From Hanstruepera flava (lineage in GTDB: Bacteria; Bacteroidota; Bacteroidia; Flavobacteriales; Flavobacteriaceae), in assembly GCF_023634025.1 (NCBI RefSeq), contig NZ_JALJCW010000004.1:186001-250000 (forward strand): 64,000 nt of DNA, in the 5' to 3' direction. How positions within the stretch are numbered: the first letter of the stretch is position 1; every line of letters begins with the position of its first letter. The position numbers and the translations under genes are program-made. Shown here piece after piece: positions 34,090-44,055 of the stretch. The notes under the pieces were generated by a model. The model was not told the origin of the DNA, did not search any database, and saw only the letters and a list, made by a program, of their open reading frames with translations.

Positions 34090-35223
34090 TTAATTTGCGG
34101 TAGATTTCAATGCTTCATCTAGGGTTACCTGCCTACCCCCTTTAAAAGCCACAATAAAGCAACTACTATAACCTTTGGCTTTGGCCTGCTCTTGCATTTG
34201 TTTAATTTTGGCATAATCTGATGTGCTTCCGTAATAGTACTTATAAAGGTTATCAAACTGCTCTCTAGATATATTATCTAGTCCCTTAAAGTTATAAGGT
34301 TTTGGCTGTAATTTTCTTGAGCTTGCTGCTATTTGCACTTTAAATGTAATGTCTTTATATATTTCAGGTTCATTTGACGACACCGATTCTACAATTCTAT
34401 CATTATCTGAAACTTCATTATTTGTTATAACAATATTACCTATGTTCTGATCTAAATTACTTTTATAATTTAAAATAGCATTTGTAATTGCATTAGCCAT
34501 TTCATTCTGCCCTTTATTTGAGTTTAAATACGAACCTTCGGGTTTATAGGTTAAAAATCCTGTTTCAATTAACACACTAGGCATATAGGTATTGTGCAAA
34601 ACCCAAAATCCAGCTTGCTTTACACCACGGCTCTTACGCTTTAATTTATTTGTGAAGTTGTTTTCTATTAAACCGGCCAACTGAATACTTTGGTCTAGAA
34701 ATTCCTCTTGCATTAATGTCAAACCAATCATAGACTCGGGAGAGTTGGGGTCAAATCCCTCGTAATGCTTTTCATAATCATCCTCTAAATAAATAACCTC
34801 ATTTTCTTTTTTTGCAATATTAAAATTACGTTCATTAGCATGTAAACCTAACACAAAAGTTTCTGTTCCATGAGCGTTGTTCGTAAACGAATTACAATGT
34901 ACAGACACAAATAAATCTGCATCAGCTTTATTAGCAATAGCCGCTCGCTCATGTAGTTCTAAAAATACATCTGTCTTACGCGTGTAAATAACTTTAATAT
35001 CTTTATTTTTTTCAAGCTCCTTGCCTACATCCAAAACAATATTTAGGGCAATGCTTTTTTCTTTATAACCGTTCCCCAAATTACCAGGGTCGTGTCCACC
35101 ATGACCAGCATCTAAAACCACAACAAATTTATTTGATGAGCCTTGAGCTAAAAGGCTATTTGGGGACACAAATGTTAAAAGTATCGTAAAGCAAAAGAAA
35201 AGTAATATTTGGTTCGTTTTCAT
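34090..35223 (-). CDS. N-acetylmuramoyl-L-alanine amidase
   Basis: A 377-residue exported amidase_3 enzyme that cleaves the bond between N-acetylmuramic acid and the stem peptide. Zinc ligands: H41 in VVLDAGHGGHDPG, E55 in YKEKSIAL and H109 in FVSVHCNSF; a further VLIETGFLTY holds the catalytic Glu. The signal peptide ends near LLAQ. The C-terminal part (about 290-377, including FKVQIAASSRK and YKYYYGSTSDY) resembles an SPOR-type peptidoglycan-binding segment. ATG 35223 is preferred over 35238. The gene is divergent from lptD. Confidence 0.93.
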   Translation of the reverse strand: MKTNQILLFFCFTILLTFVSPNSLLAQGSSNKFVVVLDAGHGGHDPGNLGNGYKEKSIALNIVLDVGKELEKNKDIKVIYTRKTDVFLELHERAAIANKADADLFVSVHCNSFTNNAHGTETFVLGLHANERNFNIAKKENEVIYLEDDYEKHYEGFDPNSPESMIGLTLMQEEFLDQSIQLAGLIENNFTNKLKRKSRGVKQAGFWVLHNTYMPSVLIETGFLTYKPEGSYLNSNKGQNEMANAITNAILNYKSNLDQNIGNIVITNNEVSDNDRIVESVSSNEPEIYKDITFKVQIAASSRKLQPKPYNFKGLDNISREQFDNLYKYYYGSTSDYAKIKQMQEQAKAKGYSSCFIVAFKGGRQVTLDEALKSTAN

Positions 35224-35305
35224 ATAAATGTATAACAACTTTTTCGAGGGTTTATTTTAAATTTCAAATTTTTGCCTTTATTAAATTAATCACAAAAAAT
35301 ATATG

Positions 35306-35313
35306 TAATTTTG
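35306..35313 (+). promoter_or_regulatory. Candidate -7 element (TAATTTTG) near lptD
   Basis: TAATTTTG fits TAnnTTTG and overlaps the TTG at 35311 that opens the lptD frame. A TTTG at 35271-35274 is 31 bases upstream, too far for a classic -33 element. If used, translation would have to start downstream, for example at TTG 35362. Confidence 0.4.
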
Positions 35314-38061
35314 GCAATTCAAAAACCGAGCCATACTTTTACAAAAATACATTTAAAAGCGTTGCGTACAAACAACTTCCACATACTTTTTATCTTAAGT
35401 TTTACAGTGTTTATCAACACTTTTGGCTTCGCTCAAGATGTTCCAAAACAAGGTGGGACTGTTAATCCTGAAAAGGAAAATGACTCTACAAGCTTAAATG
35501 CAAACGACTTAATCAAACCTGAAATATCTGAAAAGGGTCAGGACTCCATTTTAACCGATTCGGTTAAACCAATAAAAGAAACCCTAACAGGTCCAGTAAC
35601 TTACAAGGCTACAGATTATACTTCCTTCAATAATAAAGAGCAAAAACTGTATTTATATAATGAAGCTGAAGTGTATTATGAAGACATGGAAATTAAAGCT
35701 GGAGTAATTATAATAGATTACAATACGCAAACGGTTTTTGCCACAGGAATTGTAGATACTTCTGGAGTTTACACACAAGCCCCTATTTTTAAGCAAGCAA
35801 ATAATGTGGTTGAACCAGATTCTATTAAGTTTAATTACGATAACCAAAAAGCCTTGGTTTTCAATTCTAAAACAGAGCAGGCAGGCATGCAAATTTTTGC
35901 ACCAGTTACCAAAAAAATTAACGATTCCACTGTTTTCTTATATAAAGGACGTTTTACCACATCAAAAGATATTGAAGATCCTGAATACTATTTTAAGGCC
36001 AATAAAATAAAAGTTGTGCCGGGTGAAAAAATTGTAGTTGGACCTACCAATATGGTTATCCAGGATGTGCCTACTATTATTGGTTTACCTTTTGGTTTTT
36101 TCCCACTAACGGACAAACAAACGTCTGGTGTTATTATTCCAACTTTTGGAGAAGATAACAATCGTGGTTATTTTATTCAAAATGGCGGTTATTACTTTGC
36201 TTTAAGTGATTATTTTGATCTTGCCGTATTAGGCGATTACTATACGAATGGTAGTTATGGACTCCGCTTTGAAAGTTCTTATGCCAAACGTTATCGTTTT
36301 AGCGGTAATGCAGGCTTTAGATATGAAAATCTAATTAATAGCGAGCGTGGTTTTCCAGATTATAGCAGGTCTACAATTTATAATATAAGATGGTCGCACA
36401 CTCAAGATGCCAAAGCAAATCCCAGTTCTAGGTTTACTGCTTCTGTTAACTTGGGAAGTAGTAGATACTATCAGCAATCGGTTAATCAAGTAAACACACC
36501 TAATTTTTTAAATAACACGTTAGCGTCCTCTATATCGTATTCAAAAACATTTTCTGGTGAACCTGAAGTCAACCTAAGTGTTGCGGCTACTCACTCTCAA
36601 AACACCAATACCGAAGTCATAAACATGACCTTGCCAACTATTCAGGCAAGTGTAAATCGTATATTCCCTTTTGAGCCCAAATCTGGTATAAAAAAAGGCA
36701 TAATACAGAATATAAATTTTCAGTATAATGTAAGAGCTGAAAACAGAATCCAGACCACAGATTCGCTTTTCTTTAAAAAAGAAATGTGGGATGATGCCGA
36801 AAATGGTATAAGACACAGCATCCCAATAGCAACAAACTTTAAACTTTTAAAATATTTAAGTTTAAGTGCTAATGCTGCTTACGATGAAACTTGGGTTTTT
36901 GAAACCGTTAACAAGTATTATGACATTGAAGAAGACATTGTGGTAACCGATCCTGTAAAAGGTTTTGATGCTTTTAGAACTTACAACTTTAATACCAATT
37001 TAGGTACTACTTTATATGGTATGTTTGATTTTAGAAAAGAAGGAAAAGACCCAAAAATTCAACGTATCAGGCATATTATGAGGCCTTCTATTAGCTACAG
37101 TATCAATCCTTCATTCAATAATTATTATGAAACCTATAATGTTATCGATGCGGATGGTAACACCCAAGAAGTTGAATATACCCGATTTGAATCTAGCATC
37201 TATGGTGCTCCAAACAACCGCTATTCAAGTTCAATGGGCATTGCTATTTCAAATAATATTGAAGCAAAAGTTAGGGATCGTGATTCAACAAAAACAGAAG
37301 CTAAAACCATAAAGCTGCTAGACAATTTAAATTTTGCAACTTCATATAATTTTGCTGCCGACTCTTTAAATTGGAGCTCACTGCGTGTAAGTGGTAATAC
37401 ACAAATACTGCAAAATAAAATGAATATCAATTTTGGTATGACGTTAGACCCTTATGCCCTTGATAATGAAAACAGAAAAATTGATATGTTTAATATTGAT
37501 AATGGAGGAAGTTTATTTAGACTAACCAGCGCCAATGTTACAATGAACTACACCATTAATAGTGATATTTTTAGTGATAAAGCTAGTGAAACCAGTAGAC
37601 AAGAAACATTACAAAGTGGTGGCCGTGCTGATGATCTATTTGGTCGAGCACAGGATTTTTCAGACCCACGATTTAATGAAGATTCTGAAAAAGAAGAACA
37701 GACAAGTCCTAGCCCATTATACACATCCAAAATTCCTTGGAATTTAAAACTGGCCTATGCTGTTAATTATACCAACATTGCTCGAGAAAATGAAATTTCA
37801 TCTCATTCTTTAATGTTTTCTGGTGATATTGAATTTTCTCCACGATGGACAGTTGGTGCTTCATCTGGTTACGATTTTAAAAATAAAGGGTTTACTTATA
37901 CCCAATTACGATTTGAACGTGATTTATTAAGTTGGCGAATGAGTTTTAGTTGGGTACCTTTTAGTTCGCGTACATCATGGTATTTCTTTATAGGAATAAA
38001 ATCAAACATCCTAAAAGACATTAAGTATGATAAGCGTAGACAACCCGATCAACAGTTATAA
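35311..38061 (+). CDS. lptD: LPS-assembly protein LptD homologue
   Basis: A 916-residue outer-membrane protein. It has a signal-peptide-like stretch (ILFILSFTVFINTFGFAQ), an OstA/LptA-like beta-jellyroll region (about 100-230, with NEAEVYYEDMEIKAG), then a large C-terminal barrel domain of alternating aromatic strands. Flavobacterial homologues are the final LPS transport component, moving lipid A-linked LPS to the surface. The reading frame opens with a TTG at 35311; a TTG at 35362 would give a shorter, cleaner signal peptide, so the true start is uncertain. RidA follows 17 bases downstream. Confidence 0.85.
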   Translation: MAIQKPSHTFTKIHLKALRTNNFHILFILSFTVFINTFGFAQDVPKQGGTVNPEKENDSTSLNANDLIKPEISEKGQDSILTDSVKPIKETLTGPVTYKATDYTSFNNKEQKLYLYNEAEVYYEDMEIKAGVIIIDYNTQTVFATGIVDTSGVYTQAPIFKQANNVVEPDSIKFNYDNQKALVFNSKTEQAGMQIFAPVTKKINDSTVFLYKGRFTTSKDIEDPEYYFKANKIKVVPGEKIVVGPTNMVIQDVPTIIGLPFGFFPLTDKQTSGVIIPTFGEDNNRGYFIQNGGYYFALSDYFDLAVLGDYYTNGSYGLRFESSYAKRYRFSGNAGFRYENLINSERGFPDYSRSTIYNIRWSHTQDAKANPSSRFTASVNLGSSRYYQQSVNQVNTPNFLNNTLASSISYSKTFSGEPEVNLSVAATHSQNTNTEVINMTLPTIQASVNRIFPFEPKSGIKKGIIQNINFQYNVRAENRIQTTDSLFFKKEMWDDAENGIRHSIPIATNFKLLKYLSLSANAAYDETWVFETVNKYYDIEEDIVVTDPVKGFDAFRTYNFNTNLGTTLYGMFDFRKEGKDPKIQRIRHIMRPSISYSINPSFNNYYETYNVIDADGNTQEVEYTRFESSIYGAPNNRYSSSMGIAISNNIEAKVRDRDSTKTEAKTIKLLDNLNFATSYNFAADSLNWSSLRVSGNTQILQNKMNINFGMTLDPYALDNENRKIDMFNIDNGGSLFRLTSANVTMNYTINSDIFSDKASETSRQETLQSGGRADDLFGRAQDFSDPRFNEDSEKEEQTSPSPLYTSKIPWNLKLAYAVNYTNIARENEISSHSLMFSGDIEFSPRWTVGASSGYDFKNKGFTYTQLRFERDLLSWRMSFSWVPFSSRTSWYFFIGIKSNILKDIKYDKRRQPDQQL

Positions 38062-38078
38062 TTAAAAACAGATGGTTT

Positions 38079-38459
38079 ATGAAAAAAATTATACAAACAC
38101 CGAAAGCTCCAGCACCAATAGGGCCATACAATCAAGCTGTTTTAAGTGGCAATACCTTGTACACATCTGGACAAATAGCTATAAACCCTGAAACTGGCGA
38201 GTTGGTAATAGATGACATTAAATCTGAAACCAAACAAGTTATGGAAAATATGAAAGCCGTTTTAGAGGCTGCCAACATGACGTTTGACCATGTTATAAAA
38301 ACGTCTATTTTTATAAGTGATATGCATAACTTTTCGCAAATCAATGAAGTTTATGCAGCATATTTTAATGAAGAAACTGCACCAGCACGAGAAACCGTAG
38401 AAGTAGCAAACTTGCCAAAATTTGTTAATGTTGAAATCAGCATGATAGCTGTAAAATAA
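38079..38459 (+). CDS. RidA-family enamine/imine deaminase
   Basis: A 126-residue RidA (YjgF/UK114) protein that hydrolyses reactive 2-aminoacrylate-type enamines to ketoacid and ammonia, protecting PLP enzymes. Visible marks are the start IQTPKAPAPIGPYNQAVLSG, the LYTSGQIAIN strand and the active-site Arg in APARETVEVANLPK. Complete length for a trimeric RidA. It follows lptD and converges on a membrane protein gene seven bases away. Confidence 0.95.
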   Translation: MKKIIQTPKAPAPIGPYNQAVLSGNTLYTSGQIAINPETGELVIDDIKSETKQVMENMKAVLEAANMTFDHVIKTSIFISDMHNFSQINEVYAAYFNEETAPARETVEVANLPKFVNVEISMIAVK

Positions 38460-38465
38460 TTGAAT

Positions 38466-39404
38466 TTAAAACAATACTGAATAGCCAAAGCCTATAGAAT
38501 TTGTATCAGAACCAATTGATTTAACAGATTCTGAATGCAAATAAAAAACCTTAATACTTTGTTTTTTTGTTATGGGCACTCCCAAAGCTAAAGATGATAA
38601 AAAATCGCCTCGTTCATCATTATTGGGTTGACTATTAACAATGGACTGACCTCCTAGTCCATATCCTGCACTAACCGAAGCCCACATTCTGTTTTTAAAA
38701 CGCTTAATCAAATGGGTTTGAATTGCAAATGTAGGATCTTGTCTTCTTTCTTGATTATTAAAGAAGTCTGAATTTACAGTGTAGAAAAAAACAGAAGCCG
38801 TAAGCTCGTAAGACCATAAACCCCAATTATGAACAAATCCAATTTGCGGCCTAATTACAAATCTATTCTGACCTAAATTCAACAATCTGTCTTCTGCATA
38901 TTGACCTAAAGGAAATGTAACCGAAACCGATGCGCCCAACATAGTACTTTTAGGATTCTCTTTATAATAATTAAGCATACCTTTTGTGTCTAATGCTTGT
39001 GGTCCAATCAAATTAATAGAAAAACGTACCCTTGGATCACTAAAACCTGTTCGTGTAACCGTGGTTGGAACACCACGTAATAATCCATTCCATTTTGCAT
39101 CTGCATAAGGCAATAACACATCAATTCGTCCTAATTTATTTCCAACTTTTAAGGGCTGTACATAAGACAATGCAGCAGCATGTACTGTTATGGTTACATC
39201 TTCGGCCTGAAGTACAGGGTCAAAAATCAAATCGCCAAATGTATGAACATAACCACCTCCAACTACGTGAACCCCTAATGGTAAAGGCGTCCATCGACGT
39301 GGTTCTATGTCTTGAGCATTTAATCTTGTAAGACAACTAAATAAAAAAGTAAATATTACTAATAAACTATAGGATTTAGAAGCTAAACACTTATAACTAA
39401 TCAT
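38466..39404 (-). CDS. Outer-membrane protein of the phenol-MetA-like transporter family
   Basis: A 312-residue exported barrel protein (signal to about LNAQ), with many strands ending in GFGYSVLF. The middle contains RIDVLLPYADAKWNG and GASVSVTFPLGQYAEDRLLNLGQNRFVIRPQIGF, which match the Phenol_MetA_deg (PF13557-like) barrel family. Homologues are outer-membrane channels with varied or unknown substrates. Divergent from guaC. The family call is moderate; substrate unknown. Confidence 0.7.
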   Translation of the reverse strand: MISYKCLASKSYSLLVIFTFLFSCLTRLNAQDIEPRRWTPLPLGVHVVGGGYVHTFGDLIFDPVLQAEDVTITVHAAALSYVQPLKVGNKLGRIDVLLPYADAKWNGLLRGVPTTVTRTGFSDPRVRFSINLIGPQALDTKGMLNYYKENPKSTMLGASVSVTFPLGQYAEDRLLNLGQNRFVIRPQIGFVHNWGLWSYELTASVFFYTVNSDFFNNQERRQDPTFAIQTHLIKRFKNRMWASVSAGYGLGGQSIVNSQPNNDERGDFLSSLALGVPITKKQSIKVFYLHSESVKSIGSDTNSIGFGYSVLF

Positions 39405-39514
39405 ATTGAAAACAAGTATTTAAAACAAATGTAATGAAAAATTGTATGCCCTTCTCTGTTAGTAAATAAGCTGTAGTATTATAATCTTATCATAAAATAA
39501 ACCTATGAAAAACG

Positions 39515-39522
39515 TATATTTG
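39515..39522 (+). promoter_or_regulatory. Candidate -7 element (TATATTTG) for guaC
   Basis: TATATTTG matches TAnnTTTG, 25 bases before the guaC start. A TTG -33 element is not evident. No purine riboswitch structure was recognised in this 143-base intergenic region. Confidence 0.45.
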
Positions 39523-39547
39523 AGTATCGAAGACTAAACAAAAAGCT

Positions 39548-40588
39548 ATGCGCATAGAATACGATATAAAATTAGGTTTTAAGAATGTTATGATTCGCCC
39601 AAAACGATCAACTTTAAAAAGTCGATCTCAAGTGAATTTGGAACGCGATTTTAATTTTATGCATAGCACGTTTAAATGGAAAGGCATACCAATAATGGCT
39701 GCAAATATGGATACGGTAGGTACTTTTAAAATGGCTCAAGCACTATACCGCCATAATTTATTCACGACCATCCATAAACATTATGCTGTTGAAGAATGGA
39801 AAGACTTTTTTAACACTTCACCAAATGATATAGCTAATTTTATAGCCGTTAGTACAGGAACTAGTTCACAAGATGCAAAAAAATTACGTGAGGTCTTTTT
39901 GGCTTGTCCACAACTCAACTTCATTTGTATAGATGTTGCCAACGGTTATTCTGAACATTTTGTGGCCTTTGTAAAGAAAACACGTGAGCAATACCCGAAT
40001 AAGGTAATCATTGCAGGAAATGTAGTAACTGGTGAAATGGTTGAAGAATTGCTTCTAGCTGGAGCCGACATTATAAAAGTTGGTATTGGTCCTGGCAGCG
40101 TATGCACTACGCGTGTAAAAACAGGGGTTGGTTATCCGCAATTATCGGCAATTATTGAATGTGCAGATGCAGCTCATGGTTTGGGAGGGCAAATTATAAG
40201 CGACGGCGGCTGTACAACTCCTGGTGATGTTGCAAAAGCATTTGGAGCTGGAGCAGATTTTGTGATGCTTGGCGGTATGTTTTCTGGCCATGAGGAAAGT
40301 GATGGAGAATTAATTGAACGTAACGGAAAAACCTTCAAAAAGTTTTATGGTATGAGCTCTGAAACTGCCATGGAAAAGTATGTTGGAGGTGTTGCTGAAT
40401 ATAGAGCAAGTGAAGGGAAAACAGTTGAAGTGCCTTATAAAGGCCCTGTTGAAAATACAATACAGGACATTCTAGGTGGATTAAGAAGTACTTGCACGTA
40501 TGTAGGAGCACAACGTTTGAAAGAGTTAACAAAACGAACTACCTTTATACGCGTAGAAGAGCAAGAAAATAAAATTTACAAGGAATAA
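39548..40588 (+). CDS. guaC: GMP reductase
   Basis: A 346-residue IMPDH/GMPR-fold enzyme that reduces GMP to IMP with NADPH, returning guanine nucleotides to the purine pool. GMPR features are visible: catalytic C186 in [32 protein letters not shown] at the N-terminus, and [13 protein letters not shown] with a [14 protein letters not shown] loop. Unlike IMP dehydrogenase it lacks CBS domains and is short. Converges on mgsA six bases away. Identification is confident. Confidence 0.93.
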   Translation: MRIEYDIKLGFKNVMIRPKRSTLKSRSQVNLERDFNFMHSTFKWKGIPIMAANMDTVGTFKMAQALYRHNLFTTIHKHYAVEEWKDFFNTSPNDIANFIAVSTGTSSQDAKKLREVFLACPQLNFICIDVANGYSEHFVAFVKKTREQYPNKVIIAGNVVTGEMVEELLLAGADIIKVGIGPGSVCTTRVKTGVGYPQLSAIIECADAAHGLGGQIISDGGCTTPGDVAKAFGAGADFVMLGGMFSGHEESDGELIERNGKTFKKFYGMSSETAMEKYVGGVAEYRASEGKTVEVPYKGPVENTIQDILGGLRSTCTYVGAQRLKELTKRTTFIRVEEQENKIYKE

Positions 40589-40594
40589 TGAAAA

Positions 40595-40957
40595 CTAAAG
40601 TGCTTTCATAAGTAATTCGGCTGTGGCAGGATTCGTAGCTAAAGGCACATCGTGTACATCACATAAACGCATAAGCATTAAAACATCAGGTTCGTGAGGG
40701 TGTTTTTCTAGTGGATCTCTAAAAAATAATACCATATTACACTGTCCCTCTGCCACCCTAGCTGCAATTTGGGCGTCACCTCCAAGTGGCCCGGATAATA
40801 ATCGTAATACTTCAAAGCCAGCCTTTTTTACTTTTTTACCAGTAGTTCCCGTTGAAACCAACGTTATCTTCTTTTGTAATAAAATTTCTTTATGCTCATT
40901 TAAAAACTGAACCATTTCGGCTTTTTTTCCATCATGCGCTATTATAGCTATCTCCAT
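40595..40957 (-). CDS. mgsA: Methylglyoxal synthase
   Basis: A 120-residue enzyme that converts dihydroxyacetone phosphate to methylglyoxal plus phosphate, a relief valve for glycolysis. Diagnostic pieces are the H8 start IIAHDGKK, TGTTG phosphate loop (36-40), SGPLGGDAQIAARV with catalytic D61, and RDPLEKHPHEPDV. It lies two bases downstream of the sugar kinase gene and near gap and pfkA, which all handle phosphorylated hexose and triose. Homologue length and motif order are normal. Confidence 0.95.
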   Translation of the reverse strand: MEIAIIAHDGKKAEMVQFLNEHKEILLQKKITLVSTGTTGKKVKKAGFEVLRLLSGPLGGDAQIAARVAEGQCNMVLFFRDPLEKHPHEPDVLMLMRLCDVHDVPLATNPATAELLMKAL

Positions 40958-40959
40958 TA

Positions 40960-41817
40960 TTAAGAATTTGTGTGATAATTTACTAAACCTTCTATAGGGC
41001 GACGAACAATATTACCAACAGTAAAATTAAATTCTCGTGAAACCTCCTCAATTTCTTCACGCGAAAAATAAGCAATAGACCCTGCAAAGTGAACGGGAAC
41101 AGACTTAATTTCAGATTTAAACTGAAGTATCATGTTTTGGGTAAATAAACGTAACCCCTTTTTAATAAGCTCTCTAATATATTTTGAATCCTTATTTAAA
41201 AACATAAACTCTGCAAAAGAAGCCAGATAGGCATTGGGGTTTGGTTTTTTGTATAGGTTTTGTTTTATAAAGTCTGCCTCTAAATTATATTTATGGGCAA
41301 ATGCTACATGTATGCTTTCTGGCATATGATTAAAATAGTAATCCCGAATTAATTGTTTACCGTAATAGTTTCCAGAAGCATCATCCATTAACGTATATCC
41401 CAATGAAAACACACGCTGGTGTAAATTTTGACCATCAAAATAACTACAATTTGACCCTGTGCCAAGAATACAAACAACTGCTGCCTCCTCTGGGTGGTTT
41501 AGCGTAGCTCTAACAGCAGCAAAGGTGTCCTCTTGGACTTCACATTCGGCATTTATGAAAATTGATTCTAAAACACCTTTCAGCATTAATCGCGGTTTCT
41601 CGGTACCACAACCGGCTCCATAAAAGTAAACCTTTTTGACGTCCTCTTTGTGCATATTAAGATCTTTATGGCTATTAATAATTTCGAACAACTTACCTTC
41701 ATCTAATATAGCCGGGTTAAGACCATCTGTTCTTATCTTATCCAAAAGCTGGTTTCCATTTTCGTCTACTGAAATCCAATCACACTTTGTAGAACCACTA
41801 TCAACAATTAAAATCAT
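40960..41817 (-). CDS. N-acetylglucosamine-kinase-like ATPase (BadF/BadG fold)
   Basis: A 285-residue member of the BadF/BadG/BcrA/BcrD ATPase superfamily with an ASKHA fold. The phosphate-binding loop is LIVDSGSTKCDWI at the N-terminus; a second glycine loop is CILGTGSNCSY, and the adenosine pocket lies near AGSIAYFSREE. Bacterial relatives phosphorylate N-acetylglucosamine or related amino sugars. Placement beside glycolytic genes supports a sugar kinase, but glucokinase or amino-sugar kinase cannot be told apart here. It is followed immediately by mgsA. Confidence 0.8.
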   Translation of the reverse strand: MILIVDSGSTKCDWISVDENGNQLLDKIRTDGLNPAILDEGKLFEIINSHKDLNMHKEDVKKVYFYGAGCGTEKPRLMLKGVLESIFINAECEVQEDTFAAVRATLNHPEEAAVVCILGTGSNCSYFDGQNLHQRVFSLGYTLMDDASGNYYGKQLIRDYYFNHMPESIHVAFAHKYNLEADFIKQNLYKKPNPNAYLASFAEFMFLNKDSKYIRELIKKGLRLFTQNMILQFKSEIKSVPVHFAGSIAYFSREEIEEVSREFNFTVGNIVRRPIEGLVNYHTNS

Positions 41818-41827
41818 ATATACTAAT

Positions 41828-41869
41828 AAAAAAATCCGTAGTTTAATTAAAATGGGAAACTACGGATTT
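41828..41869 (-). terminator. Terminator of the gap transcript
   Basis: A perfect 13-bp stem (41832-41844 with 41857-41869, AAATCCGTAGTTT) with a 12-base loop, followed on the minus strand by seven T. It lies just downstream of the gap stop codon, before the sugar kinase gene. Confidence 0.88.
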
Positions 41870-41888
41870 ATATTTAATTTTTAAATCA

Positions 41889-42905
<1,017 letters not shown>

Positions 42906-42918
42906 TTAATTTATTGAT

Positions 42919-43905
42919 TTAAGTTGTCATGATATCTGACACTCGTAATAATTCTTTATTTATTTCTGTTTTTCCTTTTACGGCTTGATCTAAAGGCGTT
43001 AATTCCATTTTGTTGTCTAAAATACCAACCATATAATTGGTTTTACCATCCAATAACGCTTCAACAGCCTTTACACCCATTCTGGATGCCAAAACACGAT
43101 CAAAACAGGAAGGTGAGCCACCACGTTGCATATGACCTAAAACTGAAACACGAACTTCGTATTCCGACATGTTTTCTTCAACATAGTCCTTTAATTCAAA
43201 TACATTTTTTCCAATTTTATCACCTTCGGCAACAACTACAATGCTTGATGATTTTCCAGATTGCTTACTTCTACGTAAGGATTCCAATAACCTATCGAGG
43301 CCTAGATCTTCTTCAGGGATTAATATTTCTTCAGCACCTGCTCCAACTCCAGCATTCAAAGCAATATGACCTACATCACGCCCCATTACCTCAACAAAAA
43401 ACAATCTTTTGTGTGAGCTCGCTGTATCTCTAATTTTATCTATTGCATCAACTACTGTATTTAATGCTGTATCGTAACCTAAAGTAAAATTTGTGCCAAA
43501 AATGTCATTATCAATAGTTCCAGGAATTCCTATTACAGGAAAATTAAACTCTTCATTAAAAAACATTCCTCCTGTAAACGTTCCATCACCTCCAATTACT
43601 ACCAATGCATCAATACCTACACTTTTTAACTGTAAATACGCTTCTTGTCTACCTTCTTTGGTTTTAAACGCTTCAGATCGTGCTGATTTTAAAATGGTGC
43701 CTCCTGTATGTATAATATTATTTACACTTCGTGCGGACAAAATTTTAAAATCACCTTCAATTAGCCCTTCATAACCACGATAAACGCCTATACACTCTAT
43801 ATTATGAAAAGCACAGGTTCGAACCACAGAACGAATAGCTGCATTCATTCCAGGAGCATCTCCACCCGAAGTTAAAACACCTATTTTTTTTATAATTTTT
43901 GCCAT
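42919..43905 (-). CDS. pfkA: ATP-dependent 6-phosphofructokinase
   Basis: A 328-residue Pfk of the bacterial A type. It phosphorylates fructose 6-phosphate at C1. Seen: LTSGGDAPGMNAAIR (ATP site, GGD), VIGGDGTFTGG (105-113), PGTIDND with catalytic D132, the GYDTALNTVVDAID segment and VLGHMQRGGSPSCFDRVLASRMG near the effector site. Glycine in GGDG at 105-108 suggests the ATP rather than PPi specificity. It leads the pfkA-gap unit. Confidence 0.95.
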   Translation of the reverse strand: MAKIIKKIGVLTSGGDAPGMNAAIRSVVRTCAFHNIECIGVYRGYEGLIEGDFKILSARSVNNIIHTGGTILKSARSEAFKTKEGRQEAYLQLKSVGIDALVVIGGDGTFTGGMFFNEEFNFPVIGIPGTIDNDIFGTNFTLGYDTALNTVVDAIDKIRDTASSHKRLFFVEVMGRDVGHIALNAGVGAGAEEILIPEEDLGLDRLLESLRRSKQSGKSSSIVVVAEGDKIGKNVFELKDYVEENMSEYEVRVSVLGHMQRGGSPSCFDRVLASRMGVKAVEALLDGKTNYMVGILDNKMELTPLDQAVKGKTEINKELLRVSDIMTT

Positions 43906-44055
43906 ATTAATTTACTTTAGCAAAGTAAAGCTACTAAAGAAAAACAATATAAAACAAGGTATTTAGGATATTTTATGAGTTGAACAAAAACTCAAACGTT
44001 TTCGTTAATAAATAAATTGAAAAAAGGAAAGGAATAGCTCAAAAAAGCATAAAAA

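Noticed and set aside
35653-37747. Several open frames on both strands within lptD
   Set aside because: Shadows of a long beta-barrel gene; no start context or domains.
39405-39547. Possible purine riboswitch upstream of guaC
   Set aside because: No conserved purine aptamer junction or loop sequences seen; only a -7-like element is present.
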